Assembly: GCA_014904845.1 (NCBI GenBank)
Contig: MU119203.1
Span: forward strand, 1 to 64,000
Direction: 5' to 3'
Length of the DNA: 64,000 nucleotides
From: Acephala macrosclerotiorum
Lineage: Eukaryota; Ascomycota; Leotiomycetes; Helotiales; Mollisiaceae
Part shown: piece after piece, positions 33,625 to 45,810 of the stretch
Layout of the letters: the number at the start of each line of letters is the position of its first letter
How positions within the stretch are numbered: the stretch's first letter is position 1
Program-made: the position numbers and the translations under genes
The notes under the pieces: generated by a model
Told to the model about the DNA's origin: nothing
The model's input: the letters and a program-made list of their open reading frames with translations, nothing else
The model's database searches: none

Positions 33625-34957
33625 TCAAGCTCCGTCTCCCTCAGTAGTGATGACGGGCCCAGGCTTGACCGCCAGGATATCCATGTTGCCATTGGATTGT
33701 GCTCCATTCGACTGGACGGGTGCTTTCACCTCAGGAGCAGGCTCAGTACCAGCCGGTGAAACATTCTCCTCACTCTTCACTTCACCTACAGCTTTCTCGT
33801 CCGAGACCGCTGGAGTAGTTGGAGCAAGCTGCTCGAGAGAAGATGCAGCCACACTTGGCTCGTTTCCTCCCTTGATATATACTTCGCTCTCACCATAGTT
33901 CTTCCCTGCCTTTTCCCATCGAGCGACCTGCTCGGCATGCTTCTCCTCGCAGAGTTTCAAGAGTGCTGGCCAATACACATCATGCTCATACTCAAATTCG
34001 AGATCTCCGTGAAACTCATTCCAAAGTTGCTCGGGAGGGACGTGCTGTCTCATGTCGTCGTTGAACTTGAGCTTTTGTCTTGTCAACGGGTCTATGAACG
34101 GCGTGATGAGTTTGAAGAAGCCATTGACGATCCATGGTACTGTGTAAAGTTAGAGATGATTGATCTCGTTACTTATTTTTGCAAAACATACCATTGATGA
34201 TCAACGCCCTTCCCAATCTCTCAGGATAATGAGTCTGAAGAATATTCAACACCTCCCTCCCCTGCCCAATCCCCGGCGCCGTATTGCTCCTACTCTTACT
34301 CGACTTAAAATTAATCAACAATGCCAACGTCTCCTGCCCCGGCACCATAAGATTAATAACCCTCTCAACCATAAACACCAAATGCTGCACCTGTCTTGGA
34401 CTCGGCTCCGTATTCTGCCTTCCAGGATTCAAATAATGACACGGCCTCGCTGCAATATCATACCCAAAGATAATCTGCTTCCCCGTTTCATTCTCTGGTG
34501 AGATATGTTCTCCGGTCAATTCCTCGACTCCATATTCCCTCCGCCATGTTAGGGTGCTGAGTAATCGCTTTGCTGCTTCGGCTGTGGCCCATTTTGTTGC
34601 TCGTAGGTATCGTAGGAGACATTCTCGAGTTAACCACATTATCTCACTGTCTGTGATGGGGCCGCCTTTCCCTTGGGTGGATGGGATTTCCTTCCATGTC
34701 TTGACAATCCCTAGCAGGGATTCGTACTTGGTCTTTTGTTCTGCTGTAAGCTCAGCTGGGCCTGGGATGACCGCAGACTCGACGGAATCAACAATTGGAG
34801 TCTTCAATGGCCCTGGTGTCTTCTCTCGCAGTGAGGCAGCTGCAGATGAGGTGTTTGAAACTTCGACATTGGGGATAGGTAGTGTCGAGTTCGATTCGAG
34901 CTTGACTTCAGCAAGCTTCTCTTCAAGTGCTGTTTCTGAGGGAGGCGCGGCTGACAT
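33625..34957 (-). CDS. Sec14-like CRAL-TRIO lipid-transfer protein, 426 aa, 2 exons
   Basis: Exons are 34957-34192 and 34139-33625 with a GT-AG intron. An N-terminal low-complexity tail is followed by a CRAL-TRIO N-domain (TRECLLRYLRATKWATAEAAKRL) and the CRAL-TRIO pocket (IIFGYDIAARPCHYLNP, LALLINFKSSKS, VLNILQTHYPERLGRALIIN, VPWIVNGFFKLITPFIDP). The family exchanges phosphatidylinositol and another lipid between membranes, and the sequence is closest in style to the yeast Pdr16/Sfh group. That subgroup call is inference. The C-terminus is an acidic, Pro/Glu-rich tail likely to be disordered. An in-frame ATG exists upstream (35047), but MSAAPPSETALEEK gives the more usual start. Signal peptide and membrane helix are absent. 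Confidence 0.9.
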
Positions 34958-35456
34958 TTTGCAGGCTTGTTGCAGGCAGATATACTGGATTCGGGAGATG
35001 CGTGGCAGATGTGGGGGATTAAACAGCTTTGATATGGTTGATATCAAGGAAGATGGTCAAGAGCTCAAGCTGAGGTGCTGAGAGCACGGTACAACAAATA
35101 AGATTTGTTGTGGCTTCCAATCTCAGCCTCGCATGCGGCTGGTGGAGCCTCGTCCAATGACGTGCAACTGTTCGTACTCGTATTTTCAACCCTCTCTTCC
35201 TGGAAGCGCTGGCTGTTTTACAGATATTTAGCAAAGAATTCCTACAATGTTGCTCGGCTTTTCAAACATCGTCCTCGGGGGGATATAGTGCTAGTGTAGC
35301 AAGTCAAATCATAACTTCAAGTGGAGGAGGGGTGAGCAACCCCGCTGTCATTTCTTTCATAATGTTTACTGTTGTACATAATTTACCATGGAACCTGTAC
35401 AGTGTTCATACATCCCGTGTCTGGCCTTCTATAAGCACTCTGGGCTGTTCCTAGGC
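34958..35456. other. intergenic, Sec14-like promoter
   Basis: This stretch holds the 5' region of the Sec14-like gene and the 3' side of MPP-alpha. No other feature recognised. Confidence 0.5.
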
Positions 35457-37239
35457 CTATCTTCTACCCAACTTCCATTTGTCGATACGATCCTGAATAG
35501 CCTCCCATTTTTGGGGCTGTCGAGTCACCCCCTCCTCTTCACCTTCTTGCAATACCACAGTTGGGGCGCCGCTCCCCTTCCCTGGATTATCTACCAGACC
35601 ACCAACAACAATCTTTGCTACTCTGCGAAGATCTTGAACGGTCAAGTCATCGATTTTCTTGCACATCTCCCTCACCCCAACCTTCCTTCCATGAACTTGG
35701 ACTTGCCTTCCTAAATCCTCAAGTTCAACCATTCTGCTCTCAAGGTTCATCAACAAGCTTGATCTCAGCTGATTCTTAGCTCTGTTGACCTCGATAGGCT
35801 GCAGGGCAGAATAACCAGTATCAAGAGTCAGAGCTTGCAGTTCTCTGCACATAACGTCCAACATGTTGACCACATTTGAAGGAGAACAGCTGGAAGATAT
35901 ACCAAATAGACCCGAGTCGGTGTACGAGTGATTAAACGCCATACATGATTCGACCCAACCAAATTGGTTGAGGACGTTGGTATATAGACGAGAATACATG
36001 CCTTTACCAGGGCCTCCAGCCGAGAAGGATCCTCCTCCACCAAGAAGGGTTTGCAGAGTTGCTAGAGCATAGATATCTTCCGATGATATGGGAAGAGCCT
36101 CGAAGGCCAAGTGGATGTGTGTAAGCGGAGGTAGGGCGGGATTGATCGGAGGCGGTAGTGATGGTAGTGAGAGGAAGCCGCCGGTATAATGAGATGGTTG
36201 TGTGATATCGAACGAAGAAGGGGAGAAGTCGCTGATTGACTGGATAGAGGCGTTATTCGTTGCTGAAGTGGATATGTTCTTGAAAAAGGGTATTCGAGAA
36301 AGGAGTTTAGAGGGCTGCTGTGATGGCGAAGGAGGTAAAGAGGAGATCGAGGAGGACGAGCTAATACTGCTCTCGCTGAACAATTCTGCCGAAGTCTCTG
36401 ACCCAGTCTCCAGATATTCAGACGCCTCCGCCTCTGGCATATCGCCAAAATGCTGCTCGGCCAATCTGACGGCTTCATCGTGTTGTACTCCTGCGAACGC
36501 AATAACCATCCTCTCTGGACGGATGAATGCTTTCCTGTACGTCTCTATGACATTCTTGTCGATTTGAGAGAGTCTTTCCTTGGGACATAACAGCGGGTTT
36601 CCAAGCGTATTGTCCTTGTAAGCAGCCATATGCACCAACTCCGGCAAAATCAACTCTGGCTTGGACCAGATTTCTCCAATTTCATATGCAGCAGTCTCCA
36701 ATTGCTGCTGCACCTCTTCCTCTGTTATCAAAGGATCGCGGATGGTCTCTGCCAATAGTGCAACTGTAGTAGGTACTGCTGAGTTGAAAGTCGCCGCTTG
36801 ATACATCATGGACTCTCTGGAGGAGGCGCAGTTGATATTTCCCCCCAACGATTCCAAAGATTCTAGTATCTCATCGCTCGTATGGTTCTTGGTAGATTTG
36901 AAGGCAAGCCTGTCCATGATATGGCTTACACCTCTTAGGTATTCGTTTTCGAATCGAGATCCAGCATCAATGAACACACCCACACCGGAGAAGTGACCGG
37001 GTAATGCTTCTGTCGCAACTCGAACGCCGTTTGATAGAGTCGAAATCTGATCAAGTTCTGCAGGGTCCTTGCCGTTGATTAGCTAGACTGAACAGACCTT
37101 CTACCTGGTATCCTACCTTTTGTATAGGCTCAACCACCGTCGCTAGGTTTCTAGAACGGAAAGTAGGAAGAACGCTGGGAACAAAAGATCTTTTCGGGAG
37201 AACCCGAGTCAGCGTCCTCGAAGACGCGCCTCTGAACAT
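35457..37239 (-). CDS. mas2: mitochondrial processing peptidase alpha subunit, 577 aa, 2 exons
   Basis: Exons are 37239-37117 and 37067-35457. The N-terminus (MFRGASSRTLTRVLPKRSF) is Arg/Ser-rich and lacks acidic residues, as expected for a matrix targeting sequence. The body is an M16 metallopeptidase: STLSNGVRVATEALPGHFSGVGVFIDAGSR, SHIMDRLAFKST, and the flexible glycine-rich loop GGGGSFSAGGPGKGMYSRLY that is diagnostic for the alpha subunit. The HxxEH zinc site of the catalytic beta subunit is absent, as is normal for alpha. It pairs with the beta subunit in the matrix to cut presequences. A Ser-rich insertion (SSSISSLPPSPSQQ) lies between the two halves. It is divergent with the Dma-type gene across 629 bp. 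Confidence 0.95.
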
Positions 37240-37868
37240 GATTACTGCTGACGTCTTGCTGGGTTACCTTGATGTTTTCCAACACTCTTGCGACCTGCAA
37301 AAAATGGCTGTCACAAAATCCGCGATCCGGCAAGCGCCGAGCTGTCAGCGGTATCACGTGCGTAGGGGACTCCTCCCCCCTGCTCTATATGGAGACTCAA
37401 ATAAGGATGAAATTGGATCTGGATCATATGGATACTCGAAATACACAGTCGAATGTCACGGACCAACCCGAGCTCGAGCTGTTGTGAACTCCATTTCGTA
37501 TGATCGTGACTCGTCTCCTAAGGCTCTGGACCATTTACGTAGTAGATAGTCAGAAACCCAGCTGTGAAGTATCCAAGGGACCAGGTCTAGACTTGGTGTT
37601 GACTTCCTCTTCAAGAGCAGCCCCGCCCCATGCCGTTGTAATTGCCTCATACGGACCTGACCCTGCTTTCAGTTTTATTCAAATATTGATCAGATAGATA
37701 CTAGCATACCAGCCTTCTTTCTTCTTTTGAGACTGACTCGGTTTGTGTAAATGCCAAACATTCTAAAACGCACGCTCAGCCACCAGTTACCTCGCCACAG
37801 ACGATTTTCTCACTCCCCAAACTCTATACTGCTTGTGATCCTTGAGGATATATCCTCTTCATCACCCA
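37240..37868. promoter_or_regulatory. divergent promoter of MPP-alpha and the Dma-type ligase
   Basis: The two start codons are 629 bp apart and point away from each other. No coding frame with family similarity lies between. No specific operator motif was recognised. Confidence 0.45.
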
Positions 37869-39906
37869 ATGTACTCATCGGCGGTGCCCAGCAGCCCACC
37901 ACCGCAGTGGAATCCTGGTAACGCGCCAATCCTCGAGAGAACAAGAACTCCAACCTCTCCACCCCCGACTTCTCCCACCTCACCAACACGACCAGGTCGA
38001 TTACGAGGTTTAAGTTATCTGCGGAACTATACTCAGAATCATATTCTATCACGAGATAATCACAGTGGTTCGAGCAGCCACCAGCGCCCGTCAACCGTCA
38101 GGGCTAGCAGCTATCCGTCGCCAACGTCAAGCAGACCCTCGCCTGCACCCCAAAATACGATTCCTCCACAGACATCAGCTCCAGTACAACGAACCACTTC
38201 GGAAGTGCCATCTGCGAGAATAAGTAACCAGGAAACTCCAGGAAACACGAGTGGCTGGTTACCAGCTACAGCATCATCCTCCGTTGTTCTTTCAGGCAAC
38301 GGGCCTTCTGTCGCAGCCTCAGATCTCACAGCCTCGATGGTACGAACTCGATTCGCTACAATGGGAGGAGCTGCAGAATTACCACAAGGTGAGGGAGTTG
38401 AGCCTGCACATCAAGTGAACGGAACAAATGGTCCGCAAGGAATGGCTCATCAACTGCCATCGATACGCTTTTCCGCGCATCAGGATCCAAGGGCTCAAAG
38501 GCCATCATTGGTTTTCAGTCCAATGTCCCGAATATTACCTACTGGTTCCGAGATCATCAAAGTCGGACGATACTCAGAGAGGGACAATCAGCCCGTACAA
38601 GCAGTAAATGTTCCTTCGGCTGCGCCTGTGGGCTTCAAGTCCAAAGTCGTGAGCCGACGACATTGCGAGTTCTGGTGTGCTGGTGGGCGATGGTTCATCA
38701 AAGACGTAAAGAGTTCTTCGGGCACCTTTCTCAACCATATACGACTCAGTTCACCTGCCACGGAATCGAGACCATTTCCAGTCAACGATGGCGATATTGT
38801 GCAACTTGGCATTGACTTCAAAGGAGGGGAGGAGATGATATTTAGATGCGTGAAGATCCGCGTTGAGCTCAATAAGGGTTGGCAGACAGGGCCAAGCAGC
38901 TTCAAGTATGTTACCGTACGTGGTAGCCCTGAGTCGACTAACATCTGATAGTGTTCAATCTCACAAACGTTTGCGCGAGCTCAACAGTTTGGGGAAGCCA
39001 CCTGCAGGTGGGACCTCGTCACAGGACTGCTCCATCTGCCTGGGACCGATTGCTGTAAGTCTTTCCTCCTTCATACAGCCTTGACATCTGCTAACGTGCT
39101 TGTCCCCATAGCCTTGCCAGTCCTTGTTCGTTGCACCATGTTCTCATACCTGGCATTACAAATGTATCAGAGTCATAATAAATGGTCCTCATTGGCCGCA
39201 CTTCATCTGCCCAAATTGTAGAACGGTAGCAGACCTAGAAGCCGAACTCGACGATCCATATGCGAATGGGGAGTGGGAAGAATTAGATGCTGCAGGGATC
39301 GAAGGTGCAGCAGAACAAGCTCCATCAGAAGCAGCAGCAGCGAACACTACGGCACGTCCTGAGAGGCCGAAGGACACCGACGAGATCAGAGCTGCAGCAG
39401 AGGCAGATGGTGGAGCATCGATCCGCAGTCATCATGACTCCAGCAACGGCGAGATCGTAGACGAGAAGGATGGCTCCGGACACGACCACGCGGTCGGCCA
39501 AGCGGCGGAGATTCTAGGTTATTTGAACCTTGAAGAAGGATCGCCATCTCCAGCCGAGTCTGTGGACTCGCACCCTGCCCAGGCCTCGAATGCTACTGTA
39601 GCACCTGTCGATATCATTGCACGAAAGCCTGTCCCAAGTGCTTCAAATAGTGCTTCACGGCTCGAACAGCCAGAATCTCGATTGGATCGAACTGTTACTC
39701 GTACCCCAAGTCCAAATGGATTAGGCTCGTCTTTGGCGGCAGAGGCAGGAGTAGAAGGACCAATGACACCAAGAAATGATGCTGGGCCCTTCATATTCGA
39801 TGGTAGCGCAGGGCGACCTTCCGATCTACGATTGGCGTCAATGGCTACCATGAATTTGAATGCTGCCGCCAATACTCCACCTCATGTGGAAGGCGAAACA
39901 GCATAA
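37869..39906 (+). CDS. dma1: Dma-type FHA-RING E3 ubiquitin ligase, 644 aa, 3 exons
   Basis: Exons are 37869-38905, 38952-39054 and 39112-39906. A Pro/Ser/Thr-rich N-terminus leads to an FHA domain from about residue 230 (IIKVGRYSE, then VVSRRHCEFWC near 261, then KSSSGTFLNHIRL), which binds phosphothreonine. A RING-H2 finger follows at about 372-413 (CSICLGPIA, PCQSLFVAPCSHTWHYKC, FICPNCRT). FHA plus RING in this order is the architecture of yeast Dma1/Dma2 and S. pombe Dma1, checkpoint ligases acting on septins and the spindle-position/septation pathway. The second intron splits the RING between its first and second ligand pairs. The C-terminal 240 residues are a disordered acidic tail longer than in yeast. 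No ATG precedes 37869 in frame. Confidence 0.94.
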
Positions 39907-40363
39907 GAACACATGTCTGCTTTGCTTTACAGTACATTCCTGCATTTTAGCGAGGCGTGACACGGCCAGCATGGAATTTCTTTGGGATCGACGTTACGTT
40001 TTGTAGACATACTGCATGAAGCATACGTGCGGGGAGCTTTATATAGGGAAGAGCGAGGAGAGGAAGATCTTAATTTGGCCGTTGGCATGACGAAATTACG
40101 AATCAATGGCGTTATGGGATGGTCAATTCAATATTGGACAGGTAGGCGCATCCGTATTTGCTCAAGAAGTGTGGTCGGGGATCTCGTTGTTGCATAGGCA
40201 GGCATACTGGCCGGCTTTCGATGACATTTTCTGGCGTGCTGCTGCTGCTGCTCCTGTTTGTGGTTATATGGAAACTTGACCGGCAGATTCTTTGAACACT
40301 CTGCGAATTAAATAATACGTCTGGCTGACTTTAATTGAATGCTCTCTTGCTTGTACATTATGC
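39907..40363. other. convergent intergenic region
   Basis: This holds the 3' ends of the Dma-type gene and Vps16. A short CTG run lies near 40243. Nothing else recognised. Confidence 0.5.
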
Positions 40364-43300
40364 TCATCTCTTCAACCCTGCTCCAATCCTCTCGATCTCT
40401 CGTCCTTCTACAGTTCCAATTCCAGCAGCGGCCCGAAGTCGATCGATGGCTTCGACGTCTTTGATTTTGAGCGCTTCTTCTGCCGCTTTAACGCGCATGC
40501 CGCATTTCTCGTACATGCTGATTGTCTCGCCGGGTTGGAGAGATGGTGCTGCTTTGGGGATGAAGACGCTGGCTAGTTTGGGGTTGCCGGCTGAGAGGAT
40601 GAGGGCGAAGAAGGGCTTGGATGTGGTTAGTCTTTTGTATAAAGAGTGGAGATGAGTGGATAGGATGGACATACTTCCCAACCAATAGGGGATTTTCGAG
40701 TCTTGGACCAGTCTTCTAATTCGTTCCAGTCGCGTTTTGCTACTAAGGCTCGAAGTCTGCAGATGCGCCATTAGTCGTGTATGATGAAAAAGTTTTACGA
40801 ACTTACCTGATCCACCAAGCAGTCTTCTCCGGCACCTTAAACTCGCTCTGCACCTTCTTAGCTCTACTCCCATAACCCAACCTAATCAACTTAAACATCG
40901 TCTCATTGACACTTAACCCAGTAAACGTTTCGGTGAGATCCCGATCGAAAGCGTCCTGCATCTTCAACAGCATAGCTGCTTCTTGAAGTGCCTTCAGTTC
41001 GAACGCAGTATCCTTCGAATCAGTGAGAAGTTTGCCAGCTAAGGCGAGTTTATCAGATGCAGTCTTGGAATCTGGCTGCTTCAGCGCTTCTCGAATGAAG
41101 ACATTCGCGCCGTCTACGCGGCGGTCATCTTGGTAGTAAAGGTCTTTCAGGAGCTCGGCATCATCTGCTTGTGCTGAGGATTCGATGAGAGATGTTGCTA
41201 CGGGCCGAGTGTTGATGACGCGGAAGAAAGATGCAAGAGGTAATTTCTTCTTGAGATGTAGAAGGACAAAGAACACGAGATCAGAATCTCCGCTCTCAAT
41301 AGCTTTATCGAGCGCTATCTCATCTTCTTCCATGTTGAGAAGGAGAGGAACTTGTTTCCCTGCTCTGGGCTCATGGTTTAAAAGCTCGGTGGCGAGACGT
41401 CCTCGTCCTTCGTCGTAGGCTGCTCGGGCGATTTCTTCAAATGAGATGCCTCGTTTGCCAGCGAGCTTCTCGACGATGAGACGGCAGATTGTGTCTTCGT
41501 CTTCTGAGCCTACGCGCACTTTTTGGGATGCCCAGTGAACGTAGATCCGGTCTGTTGGAAGGCGGAGGTAAGAGGATATTCTGATGGCGAGAAGGTACTC
41601 TCGACGATTGATCAAGCGCTGAACGAGTTTCTCGGGTGTGAGGCGGAGGAATTGTTCGTAAGATAAAGGTAGACCGATTTCGTAGAATCGAACAGCGTTC
41701 AAGACCCGTAATGTTTCGCACATGTCGACGAAATCATCGCTGTTGTAGATGTCAAGGACGGATTTTCCGAAAGAAGCTGCTTTGAGCAGTTGCTTCTGCC
41801 AATGGATGCTAAACTCGCACCCTGCTGCTTTGACCTGCCATATTCATTAGATTTCGTTGAATTCAAAATATCAGCCAAACTTACACAAGTATCGACAGCT
41901 TCCACCAAGTTTGGCCGTATTAGCTGAATGTTGTCATCGGCTTTCGGTGATTGGTTCTCAAGTTGCTCAACTGCATCAAGCAGTATCGACGCTGGTGATT
42001 CTGTACCGAATCGAAACACTTCGTCAGTCACTTCAGGCACCTTCTGCACAAAGTCGCAAACATCATTCGTGATCAGTCGCACTCCATCGTGATCTATGCA
42101 GCGTCAGCTAAGAGTCGAAGATAGTGGACGTCATGCCCCAAAGAGCATGGGTGGCAACTGACCTGCAATTAAGTGAACTCTCCCTTCGTAGAAGTATTTG
42201 GCGGCAGCGTTGTTTGGTCCAATAAGATGAACTTCGTCCTCCCAAGCAATGACTACAGCATCGTTTCCGCACCATTGTACATCCTTGGGAGCTATCCGCG
42301 ACCTCGAATCATGCTCACTGAGCCTGCTCTGAAAGTCACTTGTGATGACATACGCTCTTCCTGTTTCTGTGTACAACGCTGCAAATTTGCCATTTGGTGA
42401 AACGCTGATATGAGTGAAAGGTCCAATGTCTAGCATACGGTCCTCTGACTCAGATGCGTCGACGACATGGATCGTCTGGCCGATGCTCAGTAAGACCTCA
42501 ACTGATCTAGAAAGAGTGTATGCAGGAGGGATCAATGTCCATGAATGGACGTCTCCCTCGGGTGGCTCGGCAAGCAATTTCGGGCGAGGTTCATCGTATC
42601 TGGTGACGGATATGAGATGATTGTTTGAAAGTAGTGCTACAAACCCTGTACCATAGAACCTAGATCAGTTAACAAACGCACTCAATCACCGTTTTCGTAC
42701 CAATACTGACCTACAGGCGCTAACACCATACTCTTCTGCACCACTTCCAAGAGAGAATTGTGTGAAATCTCCCTGTAAATCATAGTAGACTCTAACTGTG
42801 CCATCCGCAGTTACCACGATAAGCTTCTCATCTTCCGACCAGCCAAGACCCTTGATGGAACCTTTGTCCCAATTGATGCGTTTTAAGAGCTTGCCGGCAC
42901 AGCTATGGAGGTCGATACTAGACTTCGAGGTCTGAGAACCCCTGAATGAATGGAGCTTCGACTCATCGCGGTATAAAGCTATAAGTATAAGGACTATATC
43001 AGCAAAAATGTCTTCCAGTCTTCAAAATAGAGAGCTCCTATTCTTGAATCACGTGGAGACGAATCCATCTACTGAATCCAGAGCTGTGAACTTCCACTCA
43101 TAAATTGAAAGACCATGGAAAGTGACTCGATAGACGTAGCAAAGTCCAAAGAAAAGCATTCTGAAGCCCTATTCCACCAAGCATAGTCTGTCTTGCTGTT
43201 CCCCAGCCCCCGGGAACAAGCAAAAGCCCACTTGGCCATGCACAACAATTCTCAACATGATGTCTTTGAAATTTGTAAAAGCTCTACTTGGAAAAAGGAA

Positions 43301-43451
43301 ATTTGAGCATACCGATAGCTCCTCCATACGAGCATCCAGCGACAATGTAATTCTCCAACTCAAGATCCTGGTCAAACACAGCCGTGTAAAGTTGGATCTT
43401 TCTGTAGAACTTGTCTCCAACCTTCTCCCAATCCGCCGTTGGGTTCGCCAT
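40364..43451 (-). CDS. vps16: Vps16, HOPS/CORVET core subunit, 824 aa, 7 exons
   Basis: Exons are 43451-43313, 42978-42711, 42659-42163, 42093-41885, 41834-40807, 40756-40675 and 40615-40364. All introns are GT-AG and the sum is an exact multiple of three. The N-terminus (MANPTADWEKVGDKFYRK) begins the Vps16 N-terminal beta-propeller, which includes GLGWSEDEKLIVVTADGTVRVY and EPPEGDVHSWTLIPPA. The C-terminal alpha-solenoid contains VDMCETLRVLNAVRFYEIG, LLAIRISSYLRLP and TAWWIRLRALVAKRDWNELEDW. Vps16 is a scaffold of the vacuolar/endosomal tethering complexes and recruits Vps33. Its length is standard for fungi. It is divergent with the AAA-like gene, 283 bp away. Confidence 0.96.
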
Positions 43452-43734
43452 ATTTGATCAGTACTATCTCGTCATGTCGCTTCCAATATCGATTTGTAGT
43501 TGTCGATGTCTGCCTTGTCCAACGTGACTTGAATCTGGACGAAGCTCCAGGTCGGACCAATAAACGGCGGTCATAGCTTGAACGCTAGTCGTACTGTACC
43601 TTGGAAGCAACGTCAACGACGAGAACTTAGTCTAATCAACGCCGTTGGAAATCTGCCCTCGAAATTTCAGCTTGTTGGAGTGAGGATTGTTTCGCGGATC
43701 TGGATATGGGCGATTGAAATTTCTCGGTGGCCTC
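43452..43734. promoter_or_regulatory. short divergent promoter of Vps16 and the AAA-like gene
   Basis: Only 283 bp separate the two start codons, so the promoters must overlap. No TATA box or known operator is obvious. Confidence 0.45.
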
Positions 43735-44910
43735 ATGGCAGAAGACGCACTCATCAACAAGGCCCAGGATTTGAGCGACCTCGAGCTTGCGACACTGATC
43801 TGCCTTGTCGCACAGGAGCATTGTATCATCGATACGGAGCCTGATGCTCTTGATGATTTGGTCCAGGAGTTGGAGTTGGTCAGTTCTTCTCTATCAATTT
43901 GGCTTGCGTTGCTAACAGATCACAGGTCGCAACCAAAGTTTTTGGCCTCTCCCATGCTGTAATCGACTGCTCTGAACACACCTCTCTTGACGACTTTGCG
44001 CATGCTATTCTAAGCGTAGAAAGCAGTCCTACTCGTTCAAACTCCCCCGTACGAACTCGACAAGACTCATACTTCCTCAATACGACCAATTTCACATCCA
44101 TTGCTCGATCGCCAGTCTCCGAGACCTTCACCGAGAACAAGACAATAGCCAATGTCATTATTGCCAAGAACCTCGATGAGGCCCCGAAGCAGGTACAAAT
44201 ACAGGCATTGGAGTTGATGAGAACAAAGCGGATATTCACAAGAACCTCGGTCCAGAATGCCCCAAAGCGTTTCCTGTTCGTAGCATTACTTGCCGGTGGA
44301 GAAGGCCCGAGGTTGACGAAGCATCTCAACGACTACATCTTCATATCGCACTTTCATGATCCAGAAGATGGATTTCCGAACTTGGAAGAGGCATACGAAG
44401 ATGGAGATTCTATATCCTCCGTGGTGAAGAAGAATCCAACCCAAGATTCGGCAGAGTTCTTGTGGCCAAGGATATCAGCTACAGAAATCCAACATTTGGC
44501 AGACCTCAGCCATCATGCTACCGTCAGCGTGGAAGTAAAGCAATATCAGCAGAACATCATCTCCTTCCTGAGAACTCATCGAGCTGTGGCAGAAGGCATC
44601 TCTGCTATTGCCACAAAACATTTCGACAAACTAGCAAGGTTTGTTACCCTTACCATTTTCAATGGCATGTATTGATTGTTACAGATGCCTGGCTCCGTTG
44701 CACGGTCTGTCATACGCCACGCCGTCACTCATTGCTCTAGCAGCCAGAAAGATATACCTCCATCGCATCCACATCGTCAAGCCTGAGAAGGAACGAAGTA
44801 TGCAATGGGGAAGTGATTTAGAAGCCATAAATACCTTGTTGGATGGTCTTGGTGTAGAGGATGTTATTGAGGATGTGCTCGGCAGCACAGGCGCAGAAGC
44901 ACCTCTCTAA
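43735..44910 (+). CDS. MoxR/ChlI-like AAA+ protein without visible Walker A, 360 aa, 3 exons
   Basis: Exons are 43735-43878, 43926-44638 and 44685-44910. Residues around 125-150 (ANVIIAKNLDEAPKQVQIQA) resemble the Walker B region of MoxR/Mg-chelatase ChlI ATPases, where LDEAP is typical, followed by LLEALQERR-like LELMRTKRIF. The C-terminal part (VEVKQYQQNIISFLRTHRAV, then GLSYATPSLIALAARKIYLHRIHIV) resembles the AAA lid. The expected P-loop GxxxxGK[ST] between the N-terminus and Walker B is not seen; that region is VATKVFGLSHAVIDC followed by a Ser/Thr-rich stretch. It therefore looks like a degenerate AAA protein that may not hydrolyse ATP. Fungal genomes carry related proteins often labelled magnesium chelatase; no chlorophyll role is implied. 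Cellular role unknown. Confidence 0.8.
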
Positions 44911-45075
44911 ATACTTTATGATACCCCAGATACCTAATTTCTAATTCAAGATACTAATAAAACAACACATTTTACCCAAGATCAAGTGACAAAAGTTCCT
45001 TAGAGAACAAAGGCTGGTCAAACTGCCTGAGAACTCACAACCTTATTGCAAAGTCATCCTATCTTTGCGTTTATC

Positions 45076-45189
45076 GTGGACAGAGTCTTTTGTGGATAGC
45101 AATTTTTAAGGACGACGAGTTTTGAGGTTGTCACTATTTTGAGAACAACGATTTCGAAGGACGGCAATTATTGTGGGCAACAGTTCGCC
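45076..45189. repeat. degenerate 16-17 bp tandem repeat, about seven units
   Basis: Units begin GTGGACAGAGTCTTTT, GTGGATAGCAATTTTT, AAGGACGACGAGTTTT, GAGGTTGTCACTATTTT, and continue for three more divergent copies. The shared pattern is a purine-rich GTGGACA-like start and a T-rich end. Unit lengths vary from 15 to 17 bp, so it does not keep a reading frame. Confidence 0.5.
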
Positions 45190-45569
45190 TTATTATTCAA
45201 CCAACAAGTAATTATCCACCAAGCTCGAGAGTTATTGATCTATTATATATGTGTTGTACTCTATGTTCACGCAATACCCTTGCATGAATTGAAATTTGAG
45301 TCACAAAAGTGTGAAGTTTCAAGTGGTGGCAATGTGGACCTTTCGGTCCTTTCTTTTGGACTTCCGTCGCCCTCAATGTTCTTGATCAATGGTCCAAGAC
45401 TCTCCTGTGTTCGACTTACCGTACTCGAGCTTCTTTTTTGTTGACAGCGCTCTTACTGCAACCTCTTCCTACTATGCTTTTCAACATGGCAGACTAACGT
45501 CACCTAAAGCGTTAATCATTTGTTCGCCTACCTTCTCTACCCGGCAACCGACTATAATGTCTAAAATGC

Positions 45570-45810
45570 AGGCCGCCTAACTGGTTTCAACACGAGGAAG
45601 GCCGGGACCTCCATTACTTTACCCACCATATTCTAAAAATCCCACACCTAGAACCCCGGAATCGAGTCAGCATTCATGATGGTCAGAATCAAGACGGTCC
45701 TCTTGGGAAATGGATGCATGTCGTCTCGCCACATCGGTATCTTCGGTCTCCAGATACGTATCACGAGCTTAAGGGAATCACAGATCCTGAAGGGGAAGGC
45801 GAGGCATAGG
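45570..45810 (+). pseudogene. orphan terminal exon or gene remnant, about 80 codons
   Basis: From 45570 a frame without stops runs 79 codons to a TAG at 45808-45810. It reads RPPNWFQHEEGRDLHYFTHHI and later GKWMHVVSPHRYLRSPDTYHEL (given as two separate pieces), with balanced, protein-like composition. There is no ATG at its start; AATGCAG at 45564-45570 could be a splice acceptor. No compatible upstream exon was found, so it may be the end of a decayed gene. No family recognised. Confidence 0.3.
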
